A stretch of 64,000 nucleotides of DNA, from assembly GCA_037367355.1 (NCBI GenBank), contig CM074699.1, forward strand, positions 2,418,001 to 2,482,000, in the 5' to 3' direction. The notes under the pieces were generated by a model, which saw nothing but the letters and a program-made list of their open reading frames with translations, made no database searches and was not told the origin of the DNA. This DNA is from Neoscytalidium dimidiatum. Taxonomy: Eukaryota > Ascomycota > Dothideomycetes > Botryosphaeriales > Botryosphaeriaceae. This document shows positions 10,506-22,200 of the stretch, piece after piece. Numbering within the stretch: the first letter of the stretch is position 1; each line of letters starts with the position of its first letter. The translations under genes were made by a program, and so were the position numbers.

Positions 10506-11299
10506 CACGGCGGGCGTAAGCAAGCGCGACTGCTGGTGACTGGCAGGCCGTCGAGGGTGGCGAATGTTGAGTTGGGGTTCTCCAAGTCAATATGCGGTAG
10601 GAGTGCACGGGAAAACGGGTATGGAGCAAACGGGAGTGGAGGCATGGAAAAGCGACGGCGGTGGTAGTCGTACGAGGCGGCGCGGGCGCAGGACGATTCG
10701 AGACATGAGTCCCCAGCGGACTTGGAGTCTGATGTAGTTCAACGATGGAGAGCTCTTCAGCGGGCAGTGAGTGATAGGCCAACGGCTGCGCAAAAGGGGG
10801 GGAGCAAATAATGGCAGTGGGTCAGCGTCTTGGAGTTACTCTTCACACATGCGCGGCATTCGAGAGCCTCGTCAAAGCTAGCCGCATGGTATTCTGTACT
10901 TTATTTCAGACGGAGGCCGTGCATTCGTGCCTTCCTGCGGTACGGTGGTTGGCACAGGTGCAGGCGCAGGCGCAGGCGCAGGTGCAATGCACTGCACTGC
11001 GTGACCGGCGCACTCCATTCTCGTTGGGTCTTCTCCGGCTAAGACACACTCATCAATCTTATTGTGGCCGTTGCTTTGGTGAGGAAATTGATGAGGTAAA
11101 TCCAGCGGGCAAGATGGAGGTGGAAAGCGAACGGGAGGGAGATTTTGGGGGTTTCCCAATTGTGGAAGTGGCCGCGGCGCACGTGACGTCACTGGTGTCG
11201 CGACGTCGCCTCCACCAAGAGCGACGGCTGCCCTCATGGCTGCTGAAAGACACAGCATCCTCTTTCTTCATCCCACCCAACTCCCCCTCGTCGTCCACC
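10506..11299. other. Intergenic region upstream of divergent genes
   Basis: Lies between the minus-strand zinc-ribbon gene and the small plus-strand gene at 11300, so it should hold both promoters. It includes a GCAGGC/GCAGGT tandem repeat at about 10954-10985 and a composite E-box/CRE site at 11180-11191. No supported gene. Confidence 0.5.
11180..11191 (+). promoter_or_regulatory. Overlapping E-box (CACGTG) and CRE (TGACGTCA)
   Basis: CACGTGACGTCA contains a perfect E-box at 11180-11185 and a perfect eight-base CRE palindrome at 11184-11191. It lies about 110 nt upstream of the ATG at 11300. CRE is bound by ATF/CREB-type bZIP proteins in fungi, and CACGTG by bHLH factors. Function here is inferred from position only. 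Confidence 0.5.
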
Positions 11300-11800
11300 A
11301 TGCCGACGCCGCTCGACCGCGTTACGCAGTCCAGGGTACGCAACTACCTTATCGCCTGTTTCATTACTTTCGCCTTGCTAATCCGACCGCCTAGGCTGCA
11401 TTCTTCGGTACCTGATTCCTTTGCGCTCGTTTGAATATTCGCTCTCATTTTTCTCATGCATCTTCCCAGCCTTTGCCGGCATTGTGACTGCTGCGACCGC
11501 CTGGGTTGTTTGGGGCGGCGACGTGTTTCCTGCCGAGCCCGACCCTACTGGAGGTACTCCGTCCTGTCTGTCCTGCCTGCAACCGTGCCCGAGTTTGACG
11601 CCTCGCAGACCCTAACAACTGGACGAACACGGAGCTACGCAGATGGCTGAGAAATGTGCCTCCTCCGATCTTCACCTCCAATATCTAACACTCTGCCACT
11701 GACACTTCGGCAGCGCAATCTGCTCCCCAGCGAGTTGGCAACCAGAGACGAACTCCTTGAACGCGTCCAAGCCAACATGCGCCCTCCGCCTCGAGCGTAG
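11300..11800 (+). CDS. Small single-pass membrane protein with C-terminal SAP/Ish1-like helix
   Basis: Five exons: 11300-11335, 11395-11407, 11470-11553, 11609-11655 and 11714-11800 (267 nt, 88 residues). All introns are GT-AG and 55-62 nt long, with branch-like sites such as GCTAATC at 11378 and ATCTAACA near 11683. One exon is only 13 nt. The protein starts MPTPLDRVTQSRAAFF and has one hydrophobic segment (AFAGIVTAATAWVVWGG). It then continues VFPAEPDPTGDPNNW and ends in a charged helical tail with WTNTELRRWLRNRNLLPSE and DELLERVQANMRP. The tail resembles the Ish1/SAP-like helical pattern of short fungal membrane or mitochondrial proteins. No exon exceeds 90 nt, so ORF-based gene callers would miss it. 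The function is not known to me. Confidence 0.85.
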
Positions 11801-12162
11801 AACCATCTCGAAATTATCCGCAAAGGCTCTGGTCCTATTATTATGGCCAGCGAGAAGTACCACGTGGTTCACAAATTTTTGTCGTCTTCAATCGCTGCTT
11901 TGCGCCTCGCCAACTGATCACCCGGAAGATCATGTGAAACATTGACATGGGCGCTGCCGAAACTCGCTCCCCTCTATCTGCTACAGGCCATCGCAAACAA
12001 GCCTTGGCAGTTATACTCATGCTTCCCGTTCGACAAGCAGTCGGATAATGGTGTAAAGCGATCGGATTTGAAAAGCGAGGGTATATTAGCGAGTCTGCAG
12101 AATAAAAGATCAACAAGAGGTCCTGGTCCCTATTCCTGTGCGACGTTTCTTTCGCAGTCATC
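11801..12162. other. Short convergent intergenic region
   Basis: 3' flanks of the plus-strand small gene and the minus-strand gene ending at 12163. No gene seen. Confidence 0.6.
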
Positions 12163-13219
12163 CTACTCCACCCTTTTGATGACAATCCAAACCATCTTGT
12201 TTGCCATCCCCTCCTCCTTCTTGTCAACCTTTGCCAACTCCTTGGAGCAGATCTGTTTGATCTCCTCAATCACTTGATTTCTCTTCTCCATTGTTGCTGC
12301 AAAGGATCTATCCGATCCTTCGAGCCTACGTCCTTGGGTCTCCATAGCTGCTACCTCCCGGTTGACTGTTGCGAGCTCCGAAGCCAGCGGCCTGGTTTTC
12401 TCTGTCGCCGCTTGCAGTCCTTTCGCACGGCGTTTTATCGCACCGGTCAAACTTCTGTTGTTCAACGCCCGCATGTGAGCCCTCAGACGTCCTCTGATCA
12501 CCGGATCGCTGCCCACTTCCCAGGAAAGCGGCGTAACGAAGCCTTGGACCGCTCGCACCCTTCTCTCCTGTGGACCCTCGGCCGCTGTTGCCATTTCAGT
12601 ACTGCCATCGTAATACTCCAGCTCGTCGAGCTCGGTTGGCGCCGGTAACCGCAACTTCCCGTTGTTCTCGGCGTCGAATGCCCCTATCGCCTTCATCATC
12701 TTCTTAGTAGGCAATATCTCGCATCTCAGACCCCGAGGTGCGAACAGTTCGCGGTTGGCCCGTTTGATATACGACTTCGTGCGAATGAACGTAACCACGA
12801 ACGAGGACATCGACGCCAGGACATGGCACGCCCCGCCGATGATCTGTACGACTAGCACGGGCACCACGATCGGAATATACGTAAGCAACCAGCCAAGTTG
12901 CGAGAAGGTGTTCGATACGAATGCGCTGTTGAGACCGTCGACGAAGGAGAGAAACTCGACTTGGGAGATCGGATCCGGGAGTTCGGCCAAGGCAGGCGGA
13001 TATGCGCGCGAGAACGGAGAGAAGGACTTGATATAGATGCTCGTAACCTCTAACGCGGATCAGGTTTGTAGCCATAGCGCGGATTTAGGATTTGTCGGCA
13101 CACTTACGAGGAACAACAACCGGCTTTGCAAGGGTACCTGAGCTCGACGAGGAAGACAGTGCGCTCTGAGAGATCATCTCGACGGGCTGGGATTGATCTT
13201 TGGTAGTGCTAAACACCAT
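12163..13219 (-). CDS. Fungal membrane protein of unknown function
   Basis: Two exons on the minus strand, 13219-13108 and 13049-12163, with a 58-nt GT-AG intron (GTAAGT donor); 999 nt, 332 residues. The second exon opens in frame with QVTSIYIKSFSPF before the conserved-looking core PDPISQVEFLSFVDGLNSAF. A hydrophobic region follows (about residues 80-125, including LLTYIPIVVPVLVVQIIGG), consistent with one or two membrane segments. After it come a positively charged loop (TKSYIKRANRELFAPRGL) and KKMMKAIG. The C-terminal third is charged and helical. The N-terminus is Ser-rich. I recall similar PISQVEF...FAPRGL proteins across ascomycetes, annotated only as hypothetical. No enzymatic motif is visible. 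Confidence 0.88.
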
Positions 13220-15430
13220 GATGAAAAGTCAAACTCCGAGGCCGTGTTGGGATGTGTCACAAGGTATGTAATCTGAGCCAATGTCAGCTTCCTCGACATG
13301 CTCAAGCTGGGCAGGAGGGAAAGGTAAACTTATATGCCGACCAAGCGCCCTAGCGTGGAGATCTACCTGCTATGCTTGGGGGGTTGCGCAGTCGTATCAG
13401 GGGTGCTCCAAAGCAGACCTAGGCATCCGACCCAGCCTCAGAGGTGGCCCTTGTCTGCTATTCGACTCGTACATGATTGATCAATGACAGTTTATTTGAG
13501 TACTACGTATCGCTAGATCACTGCAACGTATGAGCGTGAGAACCCCGTGTCGCCCTCGCTGCTCCGCTCCTCCTCTCATTCGTCGAGCATCGACTCATTT
13601 TCTCTTATGGTCTCAATTCCTAAAACTCCTTGCAACCGCATGACAGCCGCGCAGCCCCGGATCCGGGGGATCCTTATCTTTCCGAAATCCCGTTATTGGA
13701 TTTCACGAATCTCTTATGGCTTACATCTGGAATGTCCAAGTTGGGGCAAGGACTCGGGTCGTATTCGCTCAGGCCTTGATGGTTTCCCGAGCAGATCTTC
13801 GAAGCCAGACCGGCCGGTTGTCCGAGTCTGCTGGATGAAGCCACGAGCAACCCCACGAGTTTTTTTTTTTTTTTTTTTAGAACTCCCAGAAGACGATCTG
13901 CGTCCCGCGCATCTTGTACGGCAGGCGCGGCGCGCAGTTGTTGTCGCGAGATACGAAAGCCCTCGGTTTCGGTTGCTGTCCAATCGGATGCGGGCTGGGC
14001 CATTGACGGGAACGAAAGCCGCACCGATTCCGTATGTTGGTAACCGATCAATCGGCCCTGTTCTGGCCCGTTCTGAGCTTGTGAAACATATCTGGAAGAT
14101 TGTGCAAGGCTTTTCCGGCCAATCAGCTACTCTGGCACGCGTGCGGGCAGATGAGGTCAGATCTCGAGGCCGTACCATTTGATACCCGACTTGCGTTGCG
14201 GCAGATGTCAGGATGCTATGGCTTTGGCATGTGACGTCTAGAAACATATCTAAACTATGTATGGACCAGCCGTTGCGCTGGGCATCTATAGGCACTAGTC
14301 TGTATGACTCTAGGACCCTTGTCACACTGTATGAAGATACACGCACCAGCAACTGGGCGATGCGGTAATGCTAGGAAACAGGCACTCTTTAGTGGGATTT
14401 TGCTCTCCATCTACCTAGCTGCGCAAGGTACGAGTACCTCATACTTGCGCCCTCTAGTCTACCTCTTACACTAGTATTGCTGTGCACTTTGACGGTTTTA
14501 GACACGTTAGACGGCCACACGATTTCAGCATGGCCTCTATGACCAAGCCTACAATGCCACATGTTTGATATGATGTTGATTCTAGCCGTCAGCCCTGTGC
14601 ATGCCCTGCCGGTCATTCCGGGGAGCAGCAGAACCCCCACCACAGGGCCTCCCCACAACTATGCTATTATTAACTTTGTGGCTACAGAAGGCCGCGTCAC
14701 TCCATGCCGCAGGGATAAGCTTGATTCCGTTCGACTGATCTACCGTCATAAGCAAACCGGTCGCCTTGCGACTGATTGATGGCGGATCTTGTTAACTCTT
14801 AGCAGAGATCCTAAAGTGCTTGTTGAGCTGTGCTCAAAGCTCAGCAGCATTGCAGTTTCCAAGCCAGGAGGCCCCATCCGGCAAAGCGCAAATAGCGTTC
14901 AAACATGCAAATAGCTATGTGATGTAGCCCTCAGCCCGATCCTTGGGTTCAAGAGCCGATTACTTTCCGTGCTCGGTTAGCGCACCGAAAGCCCTTCGTA
15001 TCCAAACCGAGCCCACTTCCTGTTAGCTTGCGTCACCACAACACCATAAATACAGGCAAGAATTAGATCACCTGCGGATCATTGGTCCGCGATCCACATG
15101 CCTTTCTAAATAAAGTATGTTTCACGCAAGATTCTTGGTCAGGTAAGCAAGGTGTACCCGCAGGATTGGAGAGGTAATTTTTTATCGTTCGTGCCTCTAG
15201 ATTTGAGAGGAGAAGTTGGGGAAACTGTACATATGTATGCTGGCAGCGCCCAATCTCTCCATGATGCTTTCAAAAACCCGGAAACTCCCATCCATGCCTG
15301 ACCCATGATGATACCTTCGCTCGCCCATCCATATGCTAATCCCAAATATTCACAAAGTAAAGAACAACGTTCCAATACGCATCCTCGGCAGTCTTTTGGG
15401 TATCATCTGTCTTCTATCTCCTTGCCCTGC
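13220..15430. other. Intergenic region
   Basis: About 2.2 kb with no supported gene. Long opposing open frames at 13547-14182 (+) and 13714-14352 (-) overlap, contain a T18 run (13861-13878) read as poly-Phe or poly-Lys, and carry no motif. Confidence 0.5.
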
Positions 15431-15745
15431 TCAGTGCTTCATGGCCTGGAATGCCTTCTCAATGCAGCTGTCACATCCTAATTCGTCGTACTCAGACTTC
15501 TCGCATGTGCAGAAGACGCCCTTCGCATAGTCCTGCACAGACAGTTCCGACTCAGACGGCGGCGTCTCCAGCGACAGGTCGACCACGGAAGAAGTCTCGG
15601 AAGTCATTGTGGAGTTGATTGTCTCAGGGTGCTCGATGGCGCACAGGCCCTTCTCAAAGCATTTGATGCAGCCGACTTCATCGTAGGTTGGCTCGGCGCA
15701 AGTGCAGACGATGCCGGTTGGTGCAGTCGGAGCGACGAGAGGCAT
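15431..15745 (-). CDS. Small protein with a duplicated CxC...GCxxC motif
   Basis: Open frame of 104 residues from the ATG at 15745. The frame is open further upstream to 15955, but that part is His/Thr-rich without features, and MPLVAPTAPTG directly precedes the first motif. Two copies of one motif are separated by about 50 residues: GIVCTCAEPTYDEVGCIKC near the N-terminus and GVFCTCEKSEYDELGCDSC near the C-terminus, each followed by an xEKxx helix start. The shared pattern is G-x2-CTC-x4-YDE-x-GC-x2-C, suggesting a zinc site or paired disulfides from an internal duplication. The linker is Ser/Thr/Glu-rich. There is no signal peptide in the 104-residue form. Family and function unknown. Confidence 0.75.
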   Translation of the reverse strand: MPLVAPTAPTGIVCTCAEPTYDEVGCIKCFEKGLCAIEHPETINSTMTSETSSVVDLSLETPPSESELSVQDYAKGVFCTCEKSEYDELGCDSCIEKAFQAMKH

Positions 15746-16724
15746 TGTTTTCGTTTTTGTACTGATTTTCTCTGCTGAAGAGGTGGTAGTGTGGTGGTTC
15801 AGAACAGTCGCTCTGCGTGGCGTGCACGGCGACAGGCGAATGTGGATACTGTGGCTGTGCGAGACCCAAGCGGGATATTCGTGGACGGAAAAGGTAGCGT
15901 GTGGTGGAGTTGTTTGATGTTGATGCTGAAGACTACGCAGCAGATGTGAGCACACGAGGACAATTTATAGTCGTAGCACGGCACTATCAGAAATCTCAGA
16001 CTCATCAATCGGCCGACTCCTTGACTGAGCATGGTGGTGCAGTGGCCAGGTTGCGCAAGTGGCGACAGAGGGCGAAGGCAGGCGACGAAAAAAATTATCA
16101 CACCACCCGGCCAAGCCGGCAGCCCACCGCACGGAAAAGAAGAGGCGCGACGGTTTCAGGCGCCAGGGGGCGCAATCAGGGCGCGCCAGGCCGGCACATC
16201 TCCCGTTGGTGGTTCGAGGCTTGAATGACCGGTTGGCTTGGCCGTCATCTTGTCGTGCGCATGCGGCATGCCCATCCTGCGGTGTACTCTTGCCCAGCCC
16301 CGACCGGGCCCTGCTGACGAAACTCATCGGGTAAACTCGCGAGCTGCGCCTGTGTCAGCCAAACAATCAATAATCCTGCCTCCTTCTATCTCTGCCTGGC
16401 GAGACAACACAGCAGAACCCATGATTTAGCCCGTTTCCAAATTTTTCTGTTCTCTTATCTAGTGCTGCCGACGTGTACCAAGTCCCCACTTGGTATGCTC
16501 GAATTTTTCGACCAAGCTTCGACAGCTTCTGCGCCACCCGGCACATCGGGCCGCCTTGCGAGCTCTTCCCGCATAGATGCAACGATCCAGGACGCCCACG
16601 AAATCGAGCGGCTTTTCCGCCCGCGATCAATCTTGGTCTCTTTGTTCGCCGCTCCGTGTGCAAATGTGCTGAGCAAAGCTTGTGCCGTCACATTCCACAC
16701 AAGACATGACGACAGCCCATGTGC
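15746..16724. other. Intergenic region with a perfect inverted repeat
   Basis: No supported gene. A perfect 8-bp inverted repeat with a 4-nt loop sits at 16476-16495 (TACCAAGT CCCC ACTTGGTA), 230 nt beyond the stop codon of the minus-strand cyclophilin gene. The left part holds the upstream region of the small Cys protein. Confidence 0.5.
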
Positions 16725-18831
16725 CTAGTTGATTGAGATGTTGACGATCTTAATATCTTCCTCTGGCTTCTCTTTGTAGGTCCTGACGTTCTCGATCTTG
16801 TGAATCACATCAAGACCTGCCACCGCTCGCCCGAATATGGTGTGCTTGTTGTCAAGCCAGGGCTACGTTCAATGTCAGTGGCTGCTTCCAATAATCGACT
16901 ATCGAATACATACCGTTTTCTCTGTTGTGATAAAGAATTGCGATCCGTTGGTGTTCGGGCCAGCATTTGCCATGCTGACCGTGTAAGGCTTGTCGTGTTT
17001 TAGCGTGGAGAACTCGTCCTCGAATTCTTTACCCCAGATGCTCTCACCACCAGTGCCATCGCCAAGAGGATCGCCCGTCTGTAACGCGGTTAGATGGCGG
17101 GCCGGAGTAGGTTGGCGGACCGCGGACTAACCTGAATCATGAATTTCCGGATCACACGATGGAAGATCACGTTATTATAGTATCCGTTCCGCGAATGGAC
17201 AACGAAGTTCTCCACAGCTTTAGGAGCAGCTTCCGGGAAGAGTCTGAGGTGGATGTCACCGTAGGTGGTGTGAATGATTGCGGAGGTGCCCGTCTCCGCT
17301 GCCTTCTGCTCCTCTTGTTTCCGGGCATTGACATTGCGGGGCTTCTCGTTTTGTACGTCACGTTCCGACTTGCTGATACTGTCAACCCAGTTAGCATCCA
17401 ATCTGACAGCGCATGCTCATCCGGGCATACTTTTCGTCATTTGTGAACATGTAGAACCGCACTTTCCCAAAGCCGGTTGACACCAACATCGCATCTCTTT
17501 CTTCCGCCTCCTTAATGAGCGGGTTCTCGCTGGCAGCCATCTCAACAGTCATGACGCCCTTCTTCTCCGGCTGGCCCTGGTACAGAGAAAGGTTCAAGGA
17601 CCTGAATGGCTCGTCCTTGCCATAGACTTTGACAACTCGATTCGTGAAGGTGTTAATGACCTTAGTGCCCAAGATCGAGCCGTACATGATGAAGTGGCCG
17701 GTCTCATCAAATATGACATTGATGCGCGGTTTGACGACCGGGTGTTCCAGCTCACGTTCCACAGCTAAGCGGCGGCCGAACTCGACTTCTTCGAGCCTCT
17801 GCAGAGCTGTGCCCGCCTGCTGCATCTCCATGACGGTGGCGATAGACTCGTCATAAGTGCGATAGAGCTTGCCGGTCGCGAAATCGAAAACGCGGATCTT
17901 GCGATCTGGAAATGAAAATGTTGCAAACTGAGTTCCATTCGGAGAAATAGTGATGGAGCTTGGAATGGACTTTGCCTTTTTGAATTCGAACAGGTTTGTA
18001 GAGCTCTTCATCGCGAAGACGTTTTCTGGCTTTTCGAAGTTGCCACTCGGTCTCCAATATTCCAGCATTCCGCCTTCATCTGCCGAAACCACGCAGTCAA
18101 ATTCGTTGTTGTAAGCCATGAGGGAAACTGGGTTCCGGTGTAGGTTCCCAATGGTATGCATGGGCTGCTGATTCTCGCCCCGGCCATCATATATGCGAAT
18201 AGACTTCTCCGAGTCGAGTGATACCGCGAGTAGCGGAAGAGATGCGCCGCGATTGTGTATCCAGCATATGCATTTAGGCGTAGCGTCAAGCGTCAACATA
18301 GCCAGCAGGTCGAAGGTAATGACGTCGAAAATCTTGACCGTGTTATCTGCGCCGGCGGACGCAAAGCTCCGGCCATCTGCGCTGACACTGACCGAGTGGA
18401 TCTCTCCGTTGTGGGCGCGAAACTCTTTGACAAACTCGACTCCGTCGCGCATCTTCTTCCAGAACTTGACGACGCCATCGATCGAGGAGGTTATTAAGAA
18501 GTCGGTGTACGGTGTGAATGTGGTGAAGCAGAGCTGTTCCTTGTGCATCAACGATTTGGAGTATCGAGCGGATGCCGGGAGGGCAGCAATGTAGAGCCTC
18601 TCGTAAGGCAACTTCCTGCGTTTCTTCTTGGGAGCTTGAGAGGGGAGCGCAGGACCGAAATCGTCATCGTCTGAGGAGGTATCTGCGTAGAGCTGGTGAG
18701 CAGGAGCCGACTGGCAGGCAAGTTTGATTACCTTCATCTTGCGGGCCAGGGACATTTCCATTGCGATCTCGCGCGTTGGTTTCTTCGAAGGTGCGCTTTC
18801 TCGCGCTTGGTGACGAGGGAGCAGCGCTCAT
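16725..18831 (-). CDS. cyp15: WD40-repeat cyclophilin (peptidyl-prolyl isomerase, PPWD1/CYP15 type)
   Basis: Five exons on the minus strand: 18831-18732, 18682-17431, 17378-17132, 17078-16914 and 16862-16725 (1902 nt, 633 residues). All introns are GT-AG, 49-53 nt. The first exon gives [20 protein letters not shown]; the second opens [14 protein letters not shown], a typical acidic start for the family. WD40 repeats follow ([28 protein letters not shown] and others). The cyclophilin domain covers roughly residues 478-633, with [42 protein letters not shown], and [19 protein letters not shown], so the catalytic Arg and the Trp/His pocket are present. PPWD1-type enzymes are nuclear, spliceosome-associated prolyl isomerases. 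A perfect CRE lies about 185 nt upstream. The symbol follows fungal naming for this family; the architecture is unambiguous. Confidence 0.94.
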
Positions 18832-19264
18832 GGTTGCGGCGCGTTGAGGCTAGCTGGAGCTGAGCGGCAGAGCTGCAGACGCGCGCGCAGTGCATGGAGC
18901 ACCGTCGGGAAGAACGTGAGCCCTTATCTTATCAAAGGCTTGGCACTGCCTCCTTGACCCCTGCCCCAATTGCTAAGCGAGCCAAGCTTGCCTCTGCAGG
19001 AAGGAAAGCAGGAAATGACGTCACCCGAATCACCACTACTTACGGCCATTTCCTACATTGAACATTGATTCAACTGTTGACTTCCCACTCTGGCCTGCAC
19101 CTCTTGCACAGCTAATTCCTACTCAGCAGGCTTTCTCAGAGCCACCTTGCTCACTCCGATCTCCCCGTGCCCGCATGATCGGATGATATCAAAGTCTAAT
19201 TGGTCGTCTCAGGGGATAGAGCCCGCAACCGCTAGAGCATCTGAACATTCGAACCTTTGCTTCC
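18832..19264. promoter_or_regulatory. Promoter region of the cyclophilin gene and 3' flank of ECM29
   Basis: Both neighbours are on the minus strand, so this 433-nt stretch holds the ECM29 3' UTR and the promoter of the WD40-cyclophilin gene. A perfect CRE is at 19016-19023. No gene seen. Confidence 0.55.
19016..19023. promoter_or_regulatory. CRE palindrome TGACGTCA
   Basis: A perfect eight-base CRE about 185 nt upstream of the WD40-cyclophilin start codon. Binding by an ATF/CREB bZIP factor is inferred from the motif only. Confidence 0.45.
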
Positions 19265-22200
19265 CTACACCTCCTCTTCCATCGTCTTTGCCATCTTTGC
19301 TTTTTCCAACTCTGCCCGCACTAACGGACTTCGTTCTGTCTCGATCTCTGTGCTCAACTTACCGACGAGTAGACTCCTGGCAAAATTCCTCTCCGGAAGC
19401 TTAGCCAAAGCATGGATTGCCTGTGCCCGCTTGATCCGCATCGCCTCGCTCAAGCCATCATAGTGCGCATCAAATAGCAGGCTCTCCAGCACCTCTCTCA
19501 GCTGCGCCTCATTGCCTGTGGAAAAGCTACCCGTCGGCTCCTGGGTAAAGACCCTGTCAAAGAGAGACTGCAGTGCTTCGAAGGTCGCGACGTGTATAGA
19601 ATTGGAATAGAGGGCATTAAGCCTGCGAATTAAAGTGAGAGCTCGAAGAGCTGCGCCGGAGAGAGCCGTATCCTGCAGCAGTTTCGGATTTATGGACGCC
19701 TGGAGCGCAAAAATCGCACCTGTCGCGGTATTATCGCGTCTGTGGCCATAGTCAGCAGCGTCCCACAACAGCTTATTCCACAAGAGCCCGCAAGGCAGAC
19801 GCACAGTTTTTCATCCTTACGCACGCCCTCCCCAGCATCCACATCCATAGCATCCTCGTCGCCCTCCGTCAACTCGTCCACAACGGGACTAACAATATCA
19901 AGTACGGTTTCGCTCCAGTCAATGTCGGTCCTTGCAGCTGCAATCCGCCCAAGTGGCTTAAGTGCGTATTGGCGATACGTCTTGTTCTGTCTCTTCGCTT
20001 CCCGCACAATGGCCTTTCTGATCTGGTCTGCGACATCTGGCCTGCTCTTCCAAAAGGCTCCTCCTCTTTCGACAAATCGCGCAAACGCCTGCAGCACGAT
20101 TTCCTTTCCGTCCCACGACTTCCCTCCAAGTGCTTTGTCCAGAGCTGGCCAAATGGTCTCCGCGTTTGGTAGACTAATATCCTCAACGGTCGAGGCCAAT
20201 GCGTTGGTAGCTTCAGCGATAGCTTTTGCCGCCGTATGTTTCAGTATCCAACGAGGGCTATCCAGATGTCCTTCGGCAATATTCACAATGTCCTTTACAT
20301 AGAGTTGGACCGCAAGACTTCCGCCAACGTTATCATCCCAAGCTCGAGAGAACAGCTCTCGGACCGCCTCCGAACTGTCATGTTTTGCAACGTATATGAA
20401 GGGCAGAAGCTCAGTGCTCAGGGCGTTGAATTTATCGGAAGCGTGCTTGGACATGGCAACAACAATATCGCCAGATTCGGTTCGGTGCCGTTCATCATCG
20501 GACTCAAAGTACATGCGTTTGCAGAAAGCGATGAGTTCCAAAGTTTGGTTGTCCGAAGCGATGCGTGAGACGTAACCGGCAGCCACAGCATAAGCAGTCG
20601 AGACAGTCTCATTGCGGTCATGGACATGCTTCTCGATGAGCTTCAGGAAGTGATCCGCATAAGGTTTGAAAAGGAATCCGCGACGGGTAGCCAGGGAAAC
20701 CAAGACTCGGGATGCTCCCACTTTTGATGGAAGCCCGATGGCCGTCTTCATCGCGTTCTGTAGCTTCGGTTCAAGTGCCTTCATGGAGTCGTCATCCAAC
20801 AGGTCAAGACATCGTTCGATCGCTTCCATAAGCGGGCTACCTCGAACACTCTCGAGGCGCATATCGTCAATCTTCTGTTCTGTCAGATTGTATTTGGAAG
20901 CGTTGAGGTGGAGGTAGTTGACAGCCTCCGGCTCAATGGAACTAAGCAGACCGATAAGTCTCTCAACAAGCTCGGGGATGTATGGTCTAAGAATCTTTGC
21001 GCTACTCTTCTTGATTATCTCCAGCAGAGTTTCAAGTGCGAAAAATTGCACCTCTCGCGCACTCGATTCCAGTCCTGAAGTTGAAAGAAGGAACGGCAGG
21101 ACGTTTTTGAGCATCGTGTCAGCGTTCTTCATCGAGGTGTCACCTGCTTCCAGACTTCGGGTCAAGATTGCTGTGAGGACACGGGCAAGACCTGCTGCTG
21201 CCGCACGAACCGATTCCTTAATATCATCAAGTACCTTGAAACATGATGTCCAGATTCGTCCGAGATATTGCTCATACTATCGATCGTCAGTCATTGAGAA
21301 TATAAAACCATTATGCTTTTTTCACATTACCTTCTCGACGCTCCTGCCTTGCACTAGGTCAGCTATTGCAGCACAAGCAGCTTGTCTCACGCGCCACTCC
21401 TTGCCAAGGATGTTCCGAAGCAGGTCCTCCATGATAGCATCAAAATGCTTATCAAGCGTGGTTGCTGAATCCTTAACAAGCGCATTCCAAATGTCTTTCA
21501 TCGAACGTTGAACGTTCGGATTCGGGTCGAATCTGCCTCTGTCAGCCGCGATCTTACACCGTTCGCTGTTTCTTACCTATATCGAAACAGTTTTGGATAG
21601 AGTTTTGGATTCTCTGCCAGATACCCATTGACGCTCGAGTCTGATAGAACGTTGCTGAGTCCAAATCTTCCAAATGCCGCTCTACTTGACCAGATCGCGT
21701 TGTTTGCTGCAAGTGACATGAATCGGTAGACCAAGCTGGAGTCTCCGACTTCTGAAGCCAAGTTTAGAATGTCCTTATAGGTGGTAACGGACCCGTCACC
21801 GGTCGGTAGTGCTCCAGGCTCGAAAAGCTGTGTATCGTCCGAGACATTACCAGAAAGTGTTGGTTTGTTGTCAGAGAAGGAACTGACAAGATCTCTGACC
21901 AAGTCATCTTTGAGATCACGATCACCCTTCTCATACACCAAACCCAATCCTCGAGATGCTGCTTCTTGCACTACCTCATCACGATCGGAAAGGCACCCCT
22001 TGAACGCGACCTGGCAATCCGCCAATCTGGATTTGACAGCTGGCAGGTGGCCAAGGAACTGAACGATGCTCAGAAGCCAAATGACCGAGGCCTTCTTTAG
22101 TGCGGGCTTTGTGTTGCGGCAATTCGTCAAGACTCTTTCCAGCACACGCGGTAGAGTCTTGGCCCTCGAGGGCGCTAATGGAATAGGGGCATCAATGTCC

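Noticed and set aside
13547..14352. Long overlapping open frames on both strands
   Set aside because: They cross a T18 run, show no domain, and are equally open on both strands, as expected for random GC-balanced sequence.
15746..15955. Upstream extension of the small Cys-motif protein
   Set aside because: The extra 70 residues are His/Thr/Ser-rich with no motif, and the later ATG directly precedes the first repeat unit.
19190..19260. Possible tRNA-like sequence with TTCGAACC
   Set aside because: No matching acceptor stem or D-arm could be folded on either strand. It is the 3' flank of ECM29.
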